Origin: Pannonibacter sp. SL95
GTDB taxonomy: Bacteria > Pseudomonadota > Alphaproteobacteria > Rhizobiales > Stappiaceae
Direction of reading: 5' to 3'
Assembly (NCBI RefSeq): GCF_026672425.1
Contig: NZ_JAPPRC010000003.1
Location: forward strand, 536,001 to 600,000
DNA: 64,000 nt
In this document: piece after piece, positions 44,510-53,030 of the stretch
Numbering within the stretch: the stretch's first letter is position 1
How the letters are laid out: every line of letters begins with the position of its first letter
The notes under the pieces: generated by a model
The model's database searches: none
What the model was told of the DNA's origin: nothing
What the model saw: only the letters and a program-made list of their open reading frames with translations
Program-made: the position numbers and the translations under genes

Positions 44510-45433
44510 TTATGCGAGTTCCTTGAGACGGCGGTCGAGACGGGCCATCAGCGTGTCGATTTCAGCGCGCGACAGGGCATCGAGGTTGGCGCCGGGCTTG
44601 CGCTGCGCCGGGCTCGCGATGATGCCGCGCCTGAACATGATGTACTTGCGGATGGCAAGGCCGGCGCCGGGCTGCTGTTCCATGCGGGCGAGCGGCAGAT
44701 AGGCATCGAACAGGTCGCGGGCGCGCTCCATGTCCCCCTTGCCGTGGTGCTCGACCACGGAGACCATCATCTCCGGATAGGCAAAGCCGGTCATCGCGCC
44801 ATCGGCGCCGCGCTCCATCTCCTCCGGCAGGAAGACGCCGCCGTTGCCGCAGAGGATCGAGATGCGGCGGTTCAGCGTGCCTTCCTTGCGCAGGGACGTG
44901 ATCTTGGCCAGTCCCGGCCAGTCCTCGTGCTTCAGGCAGACGGCGGTCGGCAGGCTGTTGAAGATGCGGGCAAGCGCGGGAACGGCCATCTGCACGCCGG
45001 TGGTCAGCGGGAAATCCTGGACGACGAAGGGCGTGTCGCCGAGGAATTCGGCCACCTGGGTGTAGTAGGTGACGATCTGGTCGTCGGTGCGCAGGGAGCC
45101 GGGAGGGGCGACCATGACGCCGGCCGCGCCGGCATCCATCACCCGGCGGGTGAGGTCCTGCATCTGGGCGAAGCCCGGCGCGGAGGCGCCGACGACGATC
45201 GGCACGCGGCCGTTCACGCGCTTCAGGATGCGGGCGACGATGGTCGAGGACTCGTCCGTCGTCAGCTTCGGGGCTTCGCCCATGATGCCGAGGACGGTGA
45301 GGCCCGTCGCGCCGGCGTCGAGGTAGAAGTCGACCATGCGGTCGCAGCTGTCGAAGTCGATCTCGCCGCTGTCGGTGAAGGGGGTGGCGGCAATGACATA
45401 GACGCCACGGGCCGTTTCAGTCAGTCGGGTCAT
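44510..45433 (-). CDS. DapA/NAL-superfamily aldolase-like protein
   Basis: 307 residues, a TIM barrel of the dihydrodipicolinate synthase/N-acetylneuraminate lyase superfamily. The Schiff-base Lys is K168 (AVCLKHEDW). The usual active-site Tyr of YNxPxxTG is replaced (QDFPLTTG, Q139), so the reaction differs from DHDPS. With the racemase and SDR beside it, it probably cleaves or condenses a keto acid made during breakdown of the imported compound. Confidence 0.88.
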   Translation of the reverse strand: MTRLTETARGVYVIAATPFTDSGEIDFDSCDRMVDFYLDAGATGLTVLGIMGEAPKLTTDESSTIVARILKRVNGRVPIVVGASAPGFAQMQDLTRRVMDAGAAGVMVAPPGSLRTDDQIVTYYTQVAEFLGDTPFVVQDFPLTTGVQMAVPALARIFNSLPTAVCLKHEDWPGLAKITSLRKEGTLNRRISILCGNGGVFLPEEMERGADGAMTGFAYPEMMVSVVEHHGKGDMERARDLFDAYLPLARMEQQPGAGLAIRKYIMFRRGIIASPAQRKPGANLDALSRAEIDTLMARLDRRLKELA

Positions 45434-45454
45434 TTTCAGGCTTCCGGTTCAGGA

Positions 45455-46114
45455 TCAGGAACAACGGGCAAGGGCGATGCGGCCGATGGCCATGGCGGTG
45501 GCCGCCTGGCATGGGTCGACCACCGGTATCCCGAGGGTGTTTTCAAGGTCAAGGCGATAGCGCGCCATCCCGGCGCAACCGAGGATCAAAACGTCGGCGC
45601 TGTCATCGTCGCGCAGCCGCGTGCCGACGGCGGTGAGCCGCGCAAAGGTGCGGTCGCTGTCATTGAGTTCGGCGACGCCGAGGTCAATCGGACGGTCGGC
45701 CGCCAGCCGGTCGAGAAGGCCCATCGCGCCGAGGGTCTTGATGTGGCGGGCCACGGAGCCGCGCTTGATCGACAGGATGCCGAAGCGCTGGCCGAGCGTC
45801 AGCGCGGTCAGATAGGCGCTCTCGCCGATGCCGAGCACGGGCTTGCGGCTTTGCTCGCGCAGGGCGGCAAGGCCGGGATCGGAGAAGCAGGCGACGACGA
45901 AGGCGGAGGCGCCGTCCTCCAGCGCGCGGGCCTGGGCGAGCAGCGGCAGCACGACACCGTCAACATGCGCCTGGGTCTCGATGCCGGCCGGGCCTTCGGC
46001 GAGCAGGTGGCAGCGGATCTCCACCGGGCTGACGGCGCGCATCGGGTCGATGGCGGCGTCGATTCCGTCGGTGACCACGCGCGACGAGTTGGGATTGAGG
46101 ATATGCAGCGTCAT
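45455..46114 (-). CDS. Asp/Glu/hydantoin racemase family protein
   Basis: 219 residues. The two-Cys catalytic pair of the family is present: C76 (VVACFSDPGL) and C180 (LILGCAGMA). The start MTLHILNPNSS is typical of hydantoin racemases. With the dihydropyrimidinase-family gene at 56129 and the amidohydrolase at 46111, it suggests handling of both enantiomers of a hydantoin or amino-acid derivative. Its start overlaps the amidohydrolase stop by four bases. Confidence 0.9.
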   Translation of the reverse strand: MTLHILNPNSSRVVTDGIDAAIDPMRAVSPVEIRCHLLAEGPAGIETQAHVDGVVLPLLAQARALEDGASAFVVACFSDPGLAALREQSRKPVLGIGESAYLTALTLGQRFGILSIKRGSVARHIKTLGAMGLLDRLAADRPIDLGVAELNDSDRTFARLTAVGTRLRDDDSADVLILGCAGMARYRLDLENTLGIPVVDPCQAATAMAIGRIALARCS

Positions 46115-47586
46115 GCGACGGTCTCCGGCATGGCGGGGCGCGGGGTGCCCCAGAAATGGGCGGGCAGGGCCAGATCGGCGCGGGCACCGATGCGGTCGAT
46201 CATGGCCTCGGCCTCGCGGTTGGCGTCAGCGATGATCGCTTTCTCGCTCACCTTGAGTGCCTTGCCTCCCGAAAGGCAGAGTTCACCACCGACGATGACC
46301 GTGTCCACATCATTGCCATTGGCGAAGCACACGACACGGTGAACAACCATGTTGGCGGGGGCGAGATGCGGCCGGTCCAGCCCTACAACGATCATGTCGG
46401 CGCGCTTGCCAGGCTCAATCGAGCCGATCTCGGTTTCGAGACCGACAGCACGGGCGGCGTCGATGGTGACCATCTCGAGCGCCTTGCCCTGCGGCAGGAC
46501 GAGCGGATCACGGAAATGGCGGCGATGATAGTGCATGGCCTGCTGCATGTGGCGGAACATGTCGCCGGAGCGGTCCGGGGCGGTCGCATCCGACGCGATG
46601 GCAACCGTAACGCCGGCCTGCATCAGTTCGATGGCAGGGCAGCGGCCAAGGATCGAGGCGATGGCCGAGGGGTTGTGGGCGATGCGGCTGTCGGTGGCCG
46701 CGACGATGGCGATTTCCTCGTCCGTGAGGTTGGTGGCGTGGGAGAGGAGCGCATCCGGGCCGAGGAGGCCGAGCGCCTCGGCGCGCAGGACCGCGCCTTT
46801 TGTGTAGCCATCCTGGGTGAAGAGAACCCCGGCCTCGCGCGACAGGGCCCGGGTACGCTGTGCCTGAGCGCAGGCGTCCGCAAAGTCTGCCGCTGACATC
46901 TTTTCCGCATGCTCGTCGCGCAGCACCGGATAGATCAGGGCCAGCCGAATGCGGCCGTCACCCGCGCCGTGCCAGCGGGCCAGCAAGGTTTCCGACGTGG
47001 CGAGCTGGGTGGCGAAGTCGACGGATTTCGGATCCCGGGCACCGTTGGCATAGAGGCGCGGATGCGGGGCGCGGGTCGGCCCGACGGCGACGATGGAGCG
47101 GGTGCCGACCTCCAGCACGCCCTCGATGTGGGCGCTGCCATAGACGGGATCGTCGCTGCGCAGGATCGTGTCACCGCCGCCCAGCAGCGAAACGCCGGTG
47201 GTGACGCCGAAGCGCAGGCGCTCGAGCGCAGCCAGCCGCGCCTCGGCATACCAGAATTCCGGCGTTGAGCCCGTGGTGTAGACCTCGCCGCAGATCTCCT
47301 CCCAGCGGTCGCCGCCGTCCATGGCCATGGTCTTGATCAGGCCGTGGCCGGCATGGGCGTGGGCATCGATGAAGCCGGGCAGAACGGCCTTGCCGGTGGT
47401 GTCGATGATACGCTCTGCCGTATAGGCCGCGGCGATGTCCGCCGCGGGACCGACCGCCAGCACGCGGCCGTCACGGACCGCAACGGCACCGTTTTCGATG
47501 ATCTGGCGGGCCGGATCCATTGGGATGACCCAGCCGCCGGTCAGGATCAGGTCGGCCTCGCTGCCCCCGGTCATGGTCCTGCTCAT
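46111..47586 (-). CDS. TrzA/AtzA-type amidohydrolase (deaminase-like)
   Basis: 491 residues. The amidohydrolase barrel has the metal motif FIDAHAHAGH, a later His in LLSHATNLTDEEI and an Asp in ASDATAPD. The middle HxxE-type motif reads FTQDGYTKG (His replaced by Gln), so its metal set differs from classic cytosine or SAH deaminases. It likely hydrolyses or deaminates a cyclic N-containing compound. The start overlaps the preceding binding-protein stop (ATGA). Confidence 0.87.
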   Translation of the reverse strand: MSRTMTGGSEADLILTGGWVIPMDPARQIIENGAVAVRDGRVLAVGPAADIAAAYTAERIIDTTGKAVLPGFIDAHAHAGHGLIKTMAMDGGDRWEEICGEVYTTGSTPEFWYAEARLAALERLRFGVTTGVSLLGGGDTILRSDDPVYGSAHIEGVLEVGTRSIVAVGPTRAPHPRLYANGARDPKSVDFATQLATSETLLARWHGAGDGRIRLALIYPVLRDEHAEKMSAADFADACAQAQRTRALSREAGVLFTQDGYTKGAVLRAEALGLLGPDALLSHATNLTDEEIAIVAATDSRIAHNPSAIASILGRCPAIELMQAGVTVAIASDATAPDRSGDMFRHMQQAMHYHRRHFRDPLVLPQGKALEMVTIDAARAVGLETEIGSIEPGKRADMIVVGLDRPHLAPANMVVHRVVCFANGNDVDTVIVGGELCLSGGKALKVSEKAIIADANREAEAMIDRIGARADLALPAHFWGTPRPAMPETVA

Positions 47587-49034
47587 GCCGGCGCCCCGTC
47601 TTCCGGCAGAAGCGGCAGGGTGGCCGGGTCGATCACGCCGTCCACGGGCATGACGAAGCCGGGGTGCGCGCCGCGCAGCGCAATGGTGCGGATCGGATTG
47701 TAAAGCGTGAGCCAGGGCGGGTCGCGCTGCAGCTCGGCATAGGCCTCCTCAAGGATGTGCTGGCGGCGGCGATCATCGGTCTCGGTGCGCGCGGCGTCGA
47801 TCAGGCGCTCCACGTCCGGGTTGCGGTACCCCTCCCACCAGGCGCCGGCAACGCGGCTGTCGATCTTCTCGTAAAGGATGCGGAAGGTGGAGAGGGGACT
47901 GGAATCGAAGACGCAGAGATCGCGGATCTCCTTGCGCCGCACCATGTGGGCATAGGCCTCGCGATCCCTGTGATAGTGCACGTCAAGCCGCACGCCGAGC
48001 GGGGCAAGTTCACTCCCCAGGATGGCTGTCAGCCGCTCGGCTTCGTCGGGCAGGCGCGTCGGGCAATCGACGGCGAGCGTCAGCCCGTCGGCGTGGCCGG
48101 CCTCCGCCAGAAGCGCCTTTGCCATTGCCAGATCCGGCCCCTCGACCGGCGCGCGACCGGCGCCGAAATGCAGGGGACTGACGAAGCCGTTGAGGGGCGT
48201 GGCCGCATCGGGCACCACCTCACTGATGATGCGGGTGCGGTCGATGGCCAGCGACAGGGCGCGCCGCACCCTCGCGTCGGCCAGCGGGCCTTTGGCGGCA
48301 TTCAGCAGATAGATGATGCAGACGGGGATCGTGAAGCGCTTGAACTGCACGCCCGCCGGAGGCCCGGCATTGACCAGCGGCTGCGGAATGGAATTGGCGA
48401 GCGCGGCTCGCCCATCGGCCACCATGGCCAGCCGGCGGACCGGATCAGCCTCCAGCCGGAAGCGCAGGGTCGCGTTTTTCGCCGGCGTTCCGAACCAGTC
48501 GGGGTTGCGGCGGGCGATCACCTCGCCCTCGCCGATGCTCTCGCAGATGTAGGCGCCGGTGCCGCAGATCGCGGTGCGTTCCCCGGCATCCAGACGCGGG
48601 AAGGCCGAAGGCGCGACGATGAAGCCCTGCACGAGGACATCCAGAAGGTCGGCCATCGGACGGGCGAGATGTACGGTCAGGACCTGACCTCTGGCATCCA
48701 GACGTGCGCCGCCGAGATATTGCCGCCAGACAGCGGGTGAGCCCAGCGTGTAGCCCTTGTCCTCGCGGGCCATGCGGTCCAGCGAGGCGGCAACGACCGC
48801 CGCGTCGCAGGGGCTGCCGTCGTGAAACCGGACGCCGGCGCGGATGATGAAGGTCCAGGTGCGCGCATCCGGCTCCACGGACCAGGTCTCGGCCAGATGC
48901 GGGACATAGCCCGTGTCCGTGCGGCGGATCAGCGTGTCGTAGAAGGCCTGATAGAGCGTCAGCTCATCGTTGGCGTCGGTGCAGTCGTGCGGATCGCCGA
49001 GCGGCAGACGGGGAAGGGCGATGGTCGTGGTCAT
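47583..49034 (-). CDS. Family 5 substrate-binding-like protein lacking a signal peptide
   Basis: 483 residues from ATG 49034; an upstream extension to 49091 is unsupported. The mature-type sequence starts at once (MTTTIALPRLPLGDPHDCTDANDELTLYQAFYDTLI) with family 5 features (TWTFIIRAGVRFHDGSPCD), but no hydrophobic signal. It may work in the cytoplasm, or the true start is missed. It is the second binding-type protein of this operon (the other is at 53031) and lies between the importer ATPase and the catabolic genes. Confidence 0.83.
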   Translation of the reverse strand: MTTTIALPRLPLGDPHDCTDANDELTLYQAFYDTLIRRTDTGYVPHLAETWSVEPDARTWTFIIRAGVRFHDGSPCDAAVVAASLDRMAREDKGYTLGSPAVWRQYLGGARLDARGQVLTVHLARPMADLLDVLVQGFIVAPSAFPRLDAGERTAICGTGAYICESIGEGEVIARRNPDWFGTPAKNATLRFRLEADPVRRLAMVADGRAALANSIPQPLVNAGPPAGVQFKRFTIPVCIIYLLNAAKGPLADARVRRALSLAIDRTRIISEVVPDAATPLNGFVSPLHFGAGRAPVEGPDLAMAKALLAEAGHADGLTLAVDCPTRLPDEAERLTAILGSELAPLGVRLDVHYHRDREAYAHMVRRKEIRDLCVFDSSPLSTFRILYEKIDSRVAGAWWEGYRNPDVERLIDAARTETDDRRRQHILEEAYAELQRDPPWLTLYNPIRTIALRGAHPGFVMPVDGVIDPATLPLLPEDGAPA

Positions 49035-49035
49035 G

Positions 49036-50058
49036 TCAGGCTCTGTCGCGATCCGGTTCGTCGGTGAGATGGCAGGCAACCTCTGCGCCACCGCCGATGG
49101 GCTTCAGGGTCGGCCGCTCGAGGCGGCAGCGCTCGAAGGCGAGCGGGCAGCGGGTGCGGAAGCAGCAGCCCGAGGGCAGGTCGAGGGCCGAGGGCACCTC
49201 GCCCTTCAGCTCGATCTCTGGCCGGCTGCGCGTCTTCTCGATGGAGGGCGCGGCGGAGAGAAGCGCCCGCGTGTAGGGATGGCGCGGAGCGGAGAAGATG
49301 TGCTCGCGCGGGCCGGTCTCGACGAGGAAGCCGAGATACATGACGCCGACGCGGTCGGCGATGTGATGCACCACCGACAGGTCATGGCTGATAAAGAGAT
49401 AGGCGAGCCCGAACTCGTCACGCAGGTCCATCATCAGGTTGAGGATCTGCGCCTGGATCGACACGTCGAGGGCGGAGACCGGTTCGTCGGCGATGATGAG
49501 GCCCGGGTTGACCGACAGCGCCCGGGCGATGCCGATGCGCTGGCGCTGGCCGCCGGAGAACTGGTGCGGATAGCGGCCGGCGTGTTCGGTGTTGAGGCCC
49601 ACCTTGGCCAGCAGCGCCAGCGTGCGCTCGGCCACCTCGCGGCGGGCAGCGGCGCCCGTTGTCTGTTCCAGAAGCGGTTCGGCAACGATGTCGCGGACGC
49701 GCTGGCGCGGGTTCAGCGAGGCGTAAGGGTCCTGGAAGATCATCTGCATGCGCGAGCGCACGGGCAAAAGCTCGCGGACGCCGTAGCCGGCGATGTCCTC
49801 GCCCTCGATGCGGATCTTGCCGCCGGTCGGGCGGTAGATGCGAGCGATGGTCTTGGCGACGGTGGACTTGCCGCAACCGGACTCGCCGACCAGCGCCATC
49901 ACCTCGCCCTTGGCGATGCGGAAGCTGACGCCGTTGACGGCCTTTACCCGCTTGTCGGGGAAGGAGAGGTGCCCCTTGTCGAAGCGCATGCGCTCCAGCA
50001 GCGAGCCGCCGAGCCGGAATTCCTGGGTGAGGTTCTCGACCTCGAGCATCGCCGTCAT
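49036..50058 (-). CDS. Dpp-type ABC importer ATPase (DppF-like), second system
   Basis: 340 residues from ATG 50058, overlapping the DppD-like stop. Walker A GESGCGKSTVAKTI, signature FSGGQRQRIGIARAL, Walker B LIIADEPVSALDV, and the C-terminal CCFRTRCPLAFERC. The stop lies two bases before the start of the signal-less binding protein. It powers the importer with 50055. Confidence 0.92.
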   Translation of the reverse strand: MTAMLEVENLTQEFRLGGSLLERMRFDKGHLSFPDKRVKAVNGVSFRIAKGEVMALVGESGCGKSTVAKTIARIYRPTGGKIRIEGEDIAGYGVRELLPVRSRMQMIFQDPYASLNPRQRVRDIVAEPLLEQTTGAAARREVAERTLALLAKVGLNTEHAGRYPHQFSGGQRQRIGIARALSVNPGLIIADEPVSALDVSIQAQILNLMMDLRDEFGLAYLFISHDLSVVHHIADRVGVMYLGFLVETGPREHIFSAPRHPYTRALLSAAPSIEKTRSRPEIELKGEVPSALDLPSGCCFRTRCPLAFERCRLERPTLKPIGGGAEVACHLTDEPDRDRA

Positions 50059-51089
50059 CGGCTGTCTCCCTCGGTCAGGGGAAAGTGGCAGGCATGGGCG
50101 CGGTCGCCCTGAACGACCAGCTCCGGCACCTGCTCGCCGCACAGGGCCTGCGCGCGGAAGCAGCGGTCCTTGAAGCTGCAGCCCTTCGGCAGCTTGCGGA
50201 TGTCCGGCACTGCCCCGGGGATCTGCTTCAGCCGCGGCTGGCGATGGGCCGGGTCGGGAATGGAATCGATCAGGCCGCGCGTGTAGGGATGCGCCGGCCG
50301 TCGAATGACGTCGTCGGTCGGGCCGCGTTCGACCACCTTGCCGCAGTAAAGGACGGTGATGTGGTCCGCCATCTCGGAGACGACGGCCAGATCATGGGTG
50401 ACGAGGATCATCGCCGTGCCGTTGTCGCGGATCTGCCGGCGCATGAGCTTCAGGATCTGGGCCTGGATGGTGACGTCGAGCGCCGTGGTCGGCTCATCCG
50501 CGATGACGAGCTTCGGCCGGGCCAGCATGGCGATGGCAATGACGACGCGCTGACGCATGCCGCCGGAGAACTGGTGCGGATAGGCCGACAGACGGTCGGC
50601 CGCACGGGAAATCCCGACGCTTTCCAGCATCTCGATGCAGCGGGCACGGCGCGCGGCCGCGTCCAGATCGGTGTGCAGCTGCAGCATCTCGTCCATCTGC
50701 CGGCCGACCGTGTGCAGCGGATTGAGCGAGGTCATCGGGTCCTGGAACACCATGGCGATGTCCCGGCCCCGGATCTGGCGCAGCTCGGCCTCGGACAGGC
50801 CGGCAAGGTTCCGGCCCTCGAACAGGATGCGGCCATCCTCGATGCGGCCCGGCGGGTCGATCAGGCCGAGGATCGAGAAGCCGACGACCGACTTGCCGCC
50901 GCCGCTCTCGCCGACGAGCCCCATGATCTCGCCGGGGCGGAGGGCAAAGCTGACGCCATCGACGGCCTTCACCGTGCCGGAGAAGGTGTGGAACCAGGTG
51001 CGCAGGCCCTCGACGGCCAGCAGCGGGGCGCCGGTCTTTGCGGGGATCTCTTTAGGGGAGACCGCCTCAAGTGCAGGTGTTGCGGTCAT
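50055..51089 (-). CDS. Dpp-type ABC importer ATPase (DppD-like), second system
   Basis: 344 residues from ATG 51089. The open frame continues upstream to 51779 but that part is a shadow of the permease gene; MTATPALEAVSP is the true start, overlapping the permease stop by four bases. Walker A GESGGGKSVVGFSI, signature FSGGMRQRVVIAIAM, Walker B LVIADEPTTALDV, C-terminal GCSFKDRCFRAQALC. It is paired with the DppF-like ATPase at 49036. Confidence 0.92.
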   Translation of the reverse strand: MTATPALEAVSPKEIPAKTGAPLLAVEGLRTWFHTFSGTVKAVDGVSFALRPGEIMGLVGESGGGKSVVGFSILGLIDPPGRIEDGRILFEGRNLAGLSEAELRQIRGRDIAMVFQDPMTSLNPLHTVGRQMDEMLQLHTDLDAAARRARCIEMLESVGISRAADRLSAYPHQFSGGMRQRVVIAIAMLARPKLVIADEPTTALDVTIQAQILKLMRRQIRDNGTAMILVTHDLAVVSEMADHITVLYCGKVVERGPTDDVIRRPAHPYTRGLIDSIPDPAHRQPRLKQIPGAVPDIRKLPKGCSFKDRCFRAQALCGEQVPELVVQGDRAHACHFPLTEGDSR

Positions 51090-51961
51090 TTCAGCCTCGG
51101 ATTGAGCTCGTCGCGCAGGAAGTCGCCGAACAGGTTGATGCCGAAGACAAGGGCCATGATGACGATGCCGGGGAAGACGGAGGTCCACCACAGGCCGGAG
51201 AACAGCACGTCGAAGCCGTTCTTGATCAGGAGGCCGAGCGAGGGTTCGGTGATCGGCACGCCGACGCCGAGGAAGGAGAGGCTGGCCTCGATCAGGATGA
51301 AGGTGCCGACCTGGACGGTTGCCACCACGATCAGCGGCGTCATGACATTGGGCAGGATGTGGCGGCGGATGATCTTGCCGTCGCGCAGGCCGGCGACACG
51401 GGCGGCCTGGATGTATTCCTTCTGCACCTCCGATAGCGTCGAGCCGCGCACGGTGCGGGCATAGACGACCCAGCCGACGGCGGTGAGCGAGATGAGCACC
51501 TTGTCGATGCCCGTGCCAAAGGCCGACATCAGGAACAGGGCGATGAGCATCGAGGGAAACGACAGCTGGATGTCGGCGATGCGCATGATGACCGCATCGA
51601 GCCGGCCGCCGTAGAAGCCGGCGAGCAGCCCCAGGGTGGTGCCGATGACGCAGGACATGGCCATGGCGCTGAGGCCGATCAGCACCGACACGCGGGTGCC
51701 ATAGAGGATGCCGGCCAGCACGTCGCGGCCCTGGCCGTCGGTGCCGAAGGGAAAGCGGGCCTCGCCGCCCTCCAGCCACATGGGCGGCTTGAAGGCATCC
51801 ATCAGGTCGAGCTGGGCGATGTCGTAGGGGTTCTGCGCCACCATCAGCGGTCCGGCGACGACGATCAGCGCGAAGACGACGAGGATCAGGCTGCCGGCGA
51901 TGGCGGAGGCGTTGCGCTTGTAGTTGTGAACGAATTCGGAGGAGAGGAAGCCCGCTGCCAT
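51086..51961 (-). CDS. Dpp-type ABC importer permease (DppC-like), second system
   Basis: 291 residues, six membrane segments; FGTDGQGRDVLAGILYGTRVSVLIG, the coupling loop EYIQAARVAGLRDGKIIRRHILPN and the end NLFGDFLRDELNPRLK are diagnostic of DppC. It starts one base before the stop of the DppB-like gene region and overlaps the DppD-like start. Confidence 0.92.
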   Translation of the reverse strand: MAAGFLSSEFVHNYKRNASAIAGSLILVVFALIVVAGPLMVAQNPYDIAQLDLMDAFKPPMWLEGGEARFPFGTDGQGRDVLAGILYGTRVSVLIGLSAMAMSCVIGTTLGLLAGFYGGRLDAVIMRIADIQLSFPSMLIALFLMSAFGTGIDKVLISLTAVGWVVYARTVRGSTLSEVQKEYIQAARVAGLRDGKIIRRHILPNVMTPLIVVATVQVGTFILIEASLSFLGVGVPITEPSLGLLIKNGFDVLFSGLWWTSVFPGIVIMALVFGINLFGDFLRDELNPRLK

Positions 51962-51962
51962 G

Positions 51963-52928
51963 TCATTTCACCGTGATGCGCGGGTCGATCCACGTGTAGA
52001 TGATGTCGACCAGGAAGTTGATGACGACGAAGAGCACGGCCACGAGCATCAGGTAGACGACGATGACGGGCCGGTCGGCGCGGTAGATGGAATCGATCAG
52101 CAGTTTGCCGAGGCCCGGCCAGGCGAAGATCGTTTCCGTTATGGTGGCGAAGGCGATGAGGTCGCCGAGCTGCAGGCCGAAGATGGTGACGACCGGGATC
52201 ATGGCATTGCGCAGGCCGTGGCCGTAGAGCATGCCGCGCCGCGACACGCCCTTGGCCCTTGCGAACTTGATGTAGTCCTGGCGCATCACCTCCATCATGC
52301 CGGCGCGCGTCATGCGCAGGATGATGGCCATGGTGCCGAGCGACAGGGTGAGGGCGGGCAGAAGGATGTGATGCCAGCCATCTGCGGTCAGGAGCGAGGT
52401 GCGGAACCAGCCGAGATCGACCGTGTCGCCCCGGCCGGAGGAGGGAAACATCTGCCACTGCACGGCGAGCAGGAAGATCAGCATCATGCCGACCCAGAAG
52501 CTGGGCAGCGAGATGCCGAGGAGCGAGGCCGACATGATCGCCCGCGAGCTGGCGCGGTTCGGATTGGCCCCGGCGTAGACGCCGAGCGGAATGGCGACAA
52601 CGGCTGCCAGGACGATGGCAACCAGCACGATCTCGAAGGTGGCCGGCAGACGCTCGAGGATCAGGTCCAGCGCGGGCTGGCGATAGACATAGGAGCGGCC
52701 GAAGTCCCCCTGCAGGATGCCTTTAAGGAACACGGCATATTGCTCGATGAGGGAATTGTTGAGGCCGAGGATTTCCCGCGCCTGGGCGATTTCAGCCTCG
52801 GTGGAGTCGATCGGGATGACCATGAACACCGGATCACCGGTGAAGCTCATCATCAGGAACACGATCACCGAGACGATCCACAGCACGAAGATCATCTGCA
52901 GCAGACGTTTGATTGTGTAGCCAAGCAC
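51963..52928 (-). CDS. Dpp-type ABC importer permease (DppB-like), second system
   Basis: 321 residues, six membrane segments; MLGYTIKRLLQMIFVLWIVSVIVFLMMSFTGDP at the start, MMEVMRQDYIKFARAKGVSRR as the coupling loop and DIIYTWIDPRITVK at the end. It forms the channel with the protein at 51086. It is separated from the upstream binding-protein gene by 102 bases with a hairpin. Confidence 0.92.
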   Translation of the reverse strand: MLGYTIKRLLQMIFVLWIVSVIVFLMMSFTGDPVFMVIPIDSTEAEIAQAREILGLNNSLIEQYAVFLKGILQGDFGRSYVYRQPALDLILERLPATFEIVLVAIVLAAVVAIPLGVYAGANPNRASSRAIMSASLLGISLPSFWVGMMLIFLLAVQWQMFPSSGRGDTVDLGWFRTSLLTADGWHHILLPALTLSLGTMAIILRMTRAGMMEVMRQDYIKFARAKGVSRRGMLYGHGLRNAMIPVVTIFGLQLGDLIAFATITETIFAWPGLGKLLIDSIYRADRPVIVVYLMLVAVLFVVINFLVDIIYTWIDPRITVK

Positions 52929-52978
52929 GCGCCAGTTCCTTCATCCGGCAGGACGCCGGGAGGGCAGGGAAGGGCAGA

Positions 52979-53006
52979 GCAGGAGGCGTGAGGAGACGCC
53001 TCCTGC
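52979..53006 (-). terminator. Intercistronic hairpin after the binding-protein gene
   Basis: Perfect 11-base stem GCAGGAGGCGT (52979-52989) / ACGCCTCCTGC (52996-53006), without a T run on the minus strand. It is more likely an mRNA-stabilising or partial-termination element than a full terminator. Confidence 0.6.
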
Positions 53007-53030
53007 CGGACCGGAAAAGCCTGATGAGGC

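Noticed and set aside
51090..51779. N-terminal 230-residue extension of the DppD-like ATPase
   Set aside because: The extension is an out-of-frame reading of the permease gene; homology and an ATGA overlap place the start at 51089.
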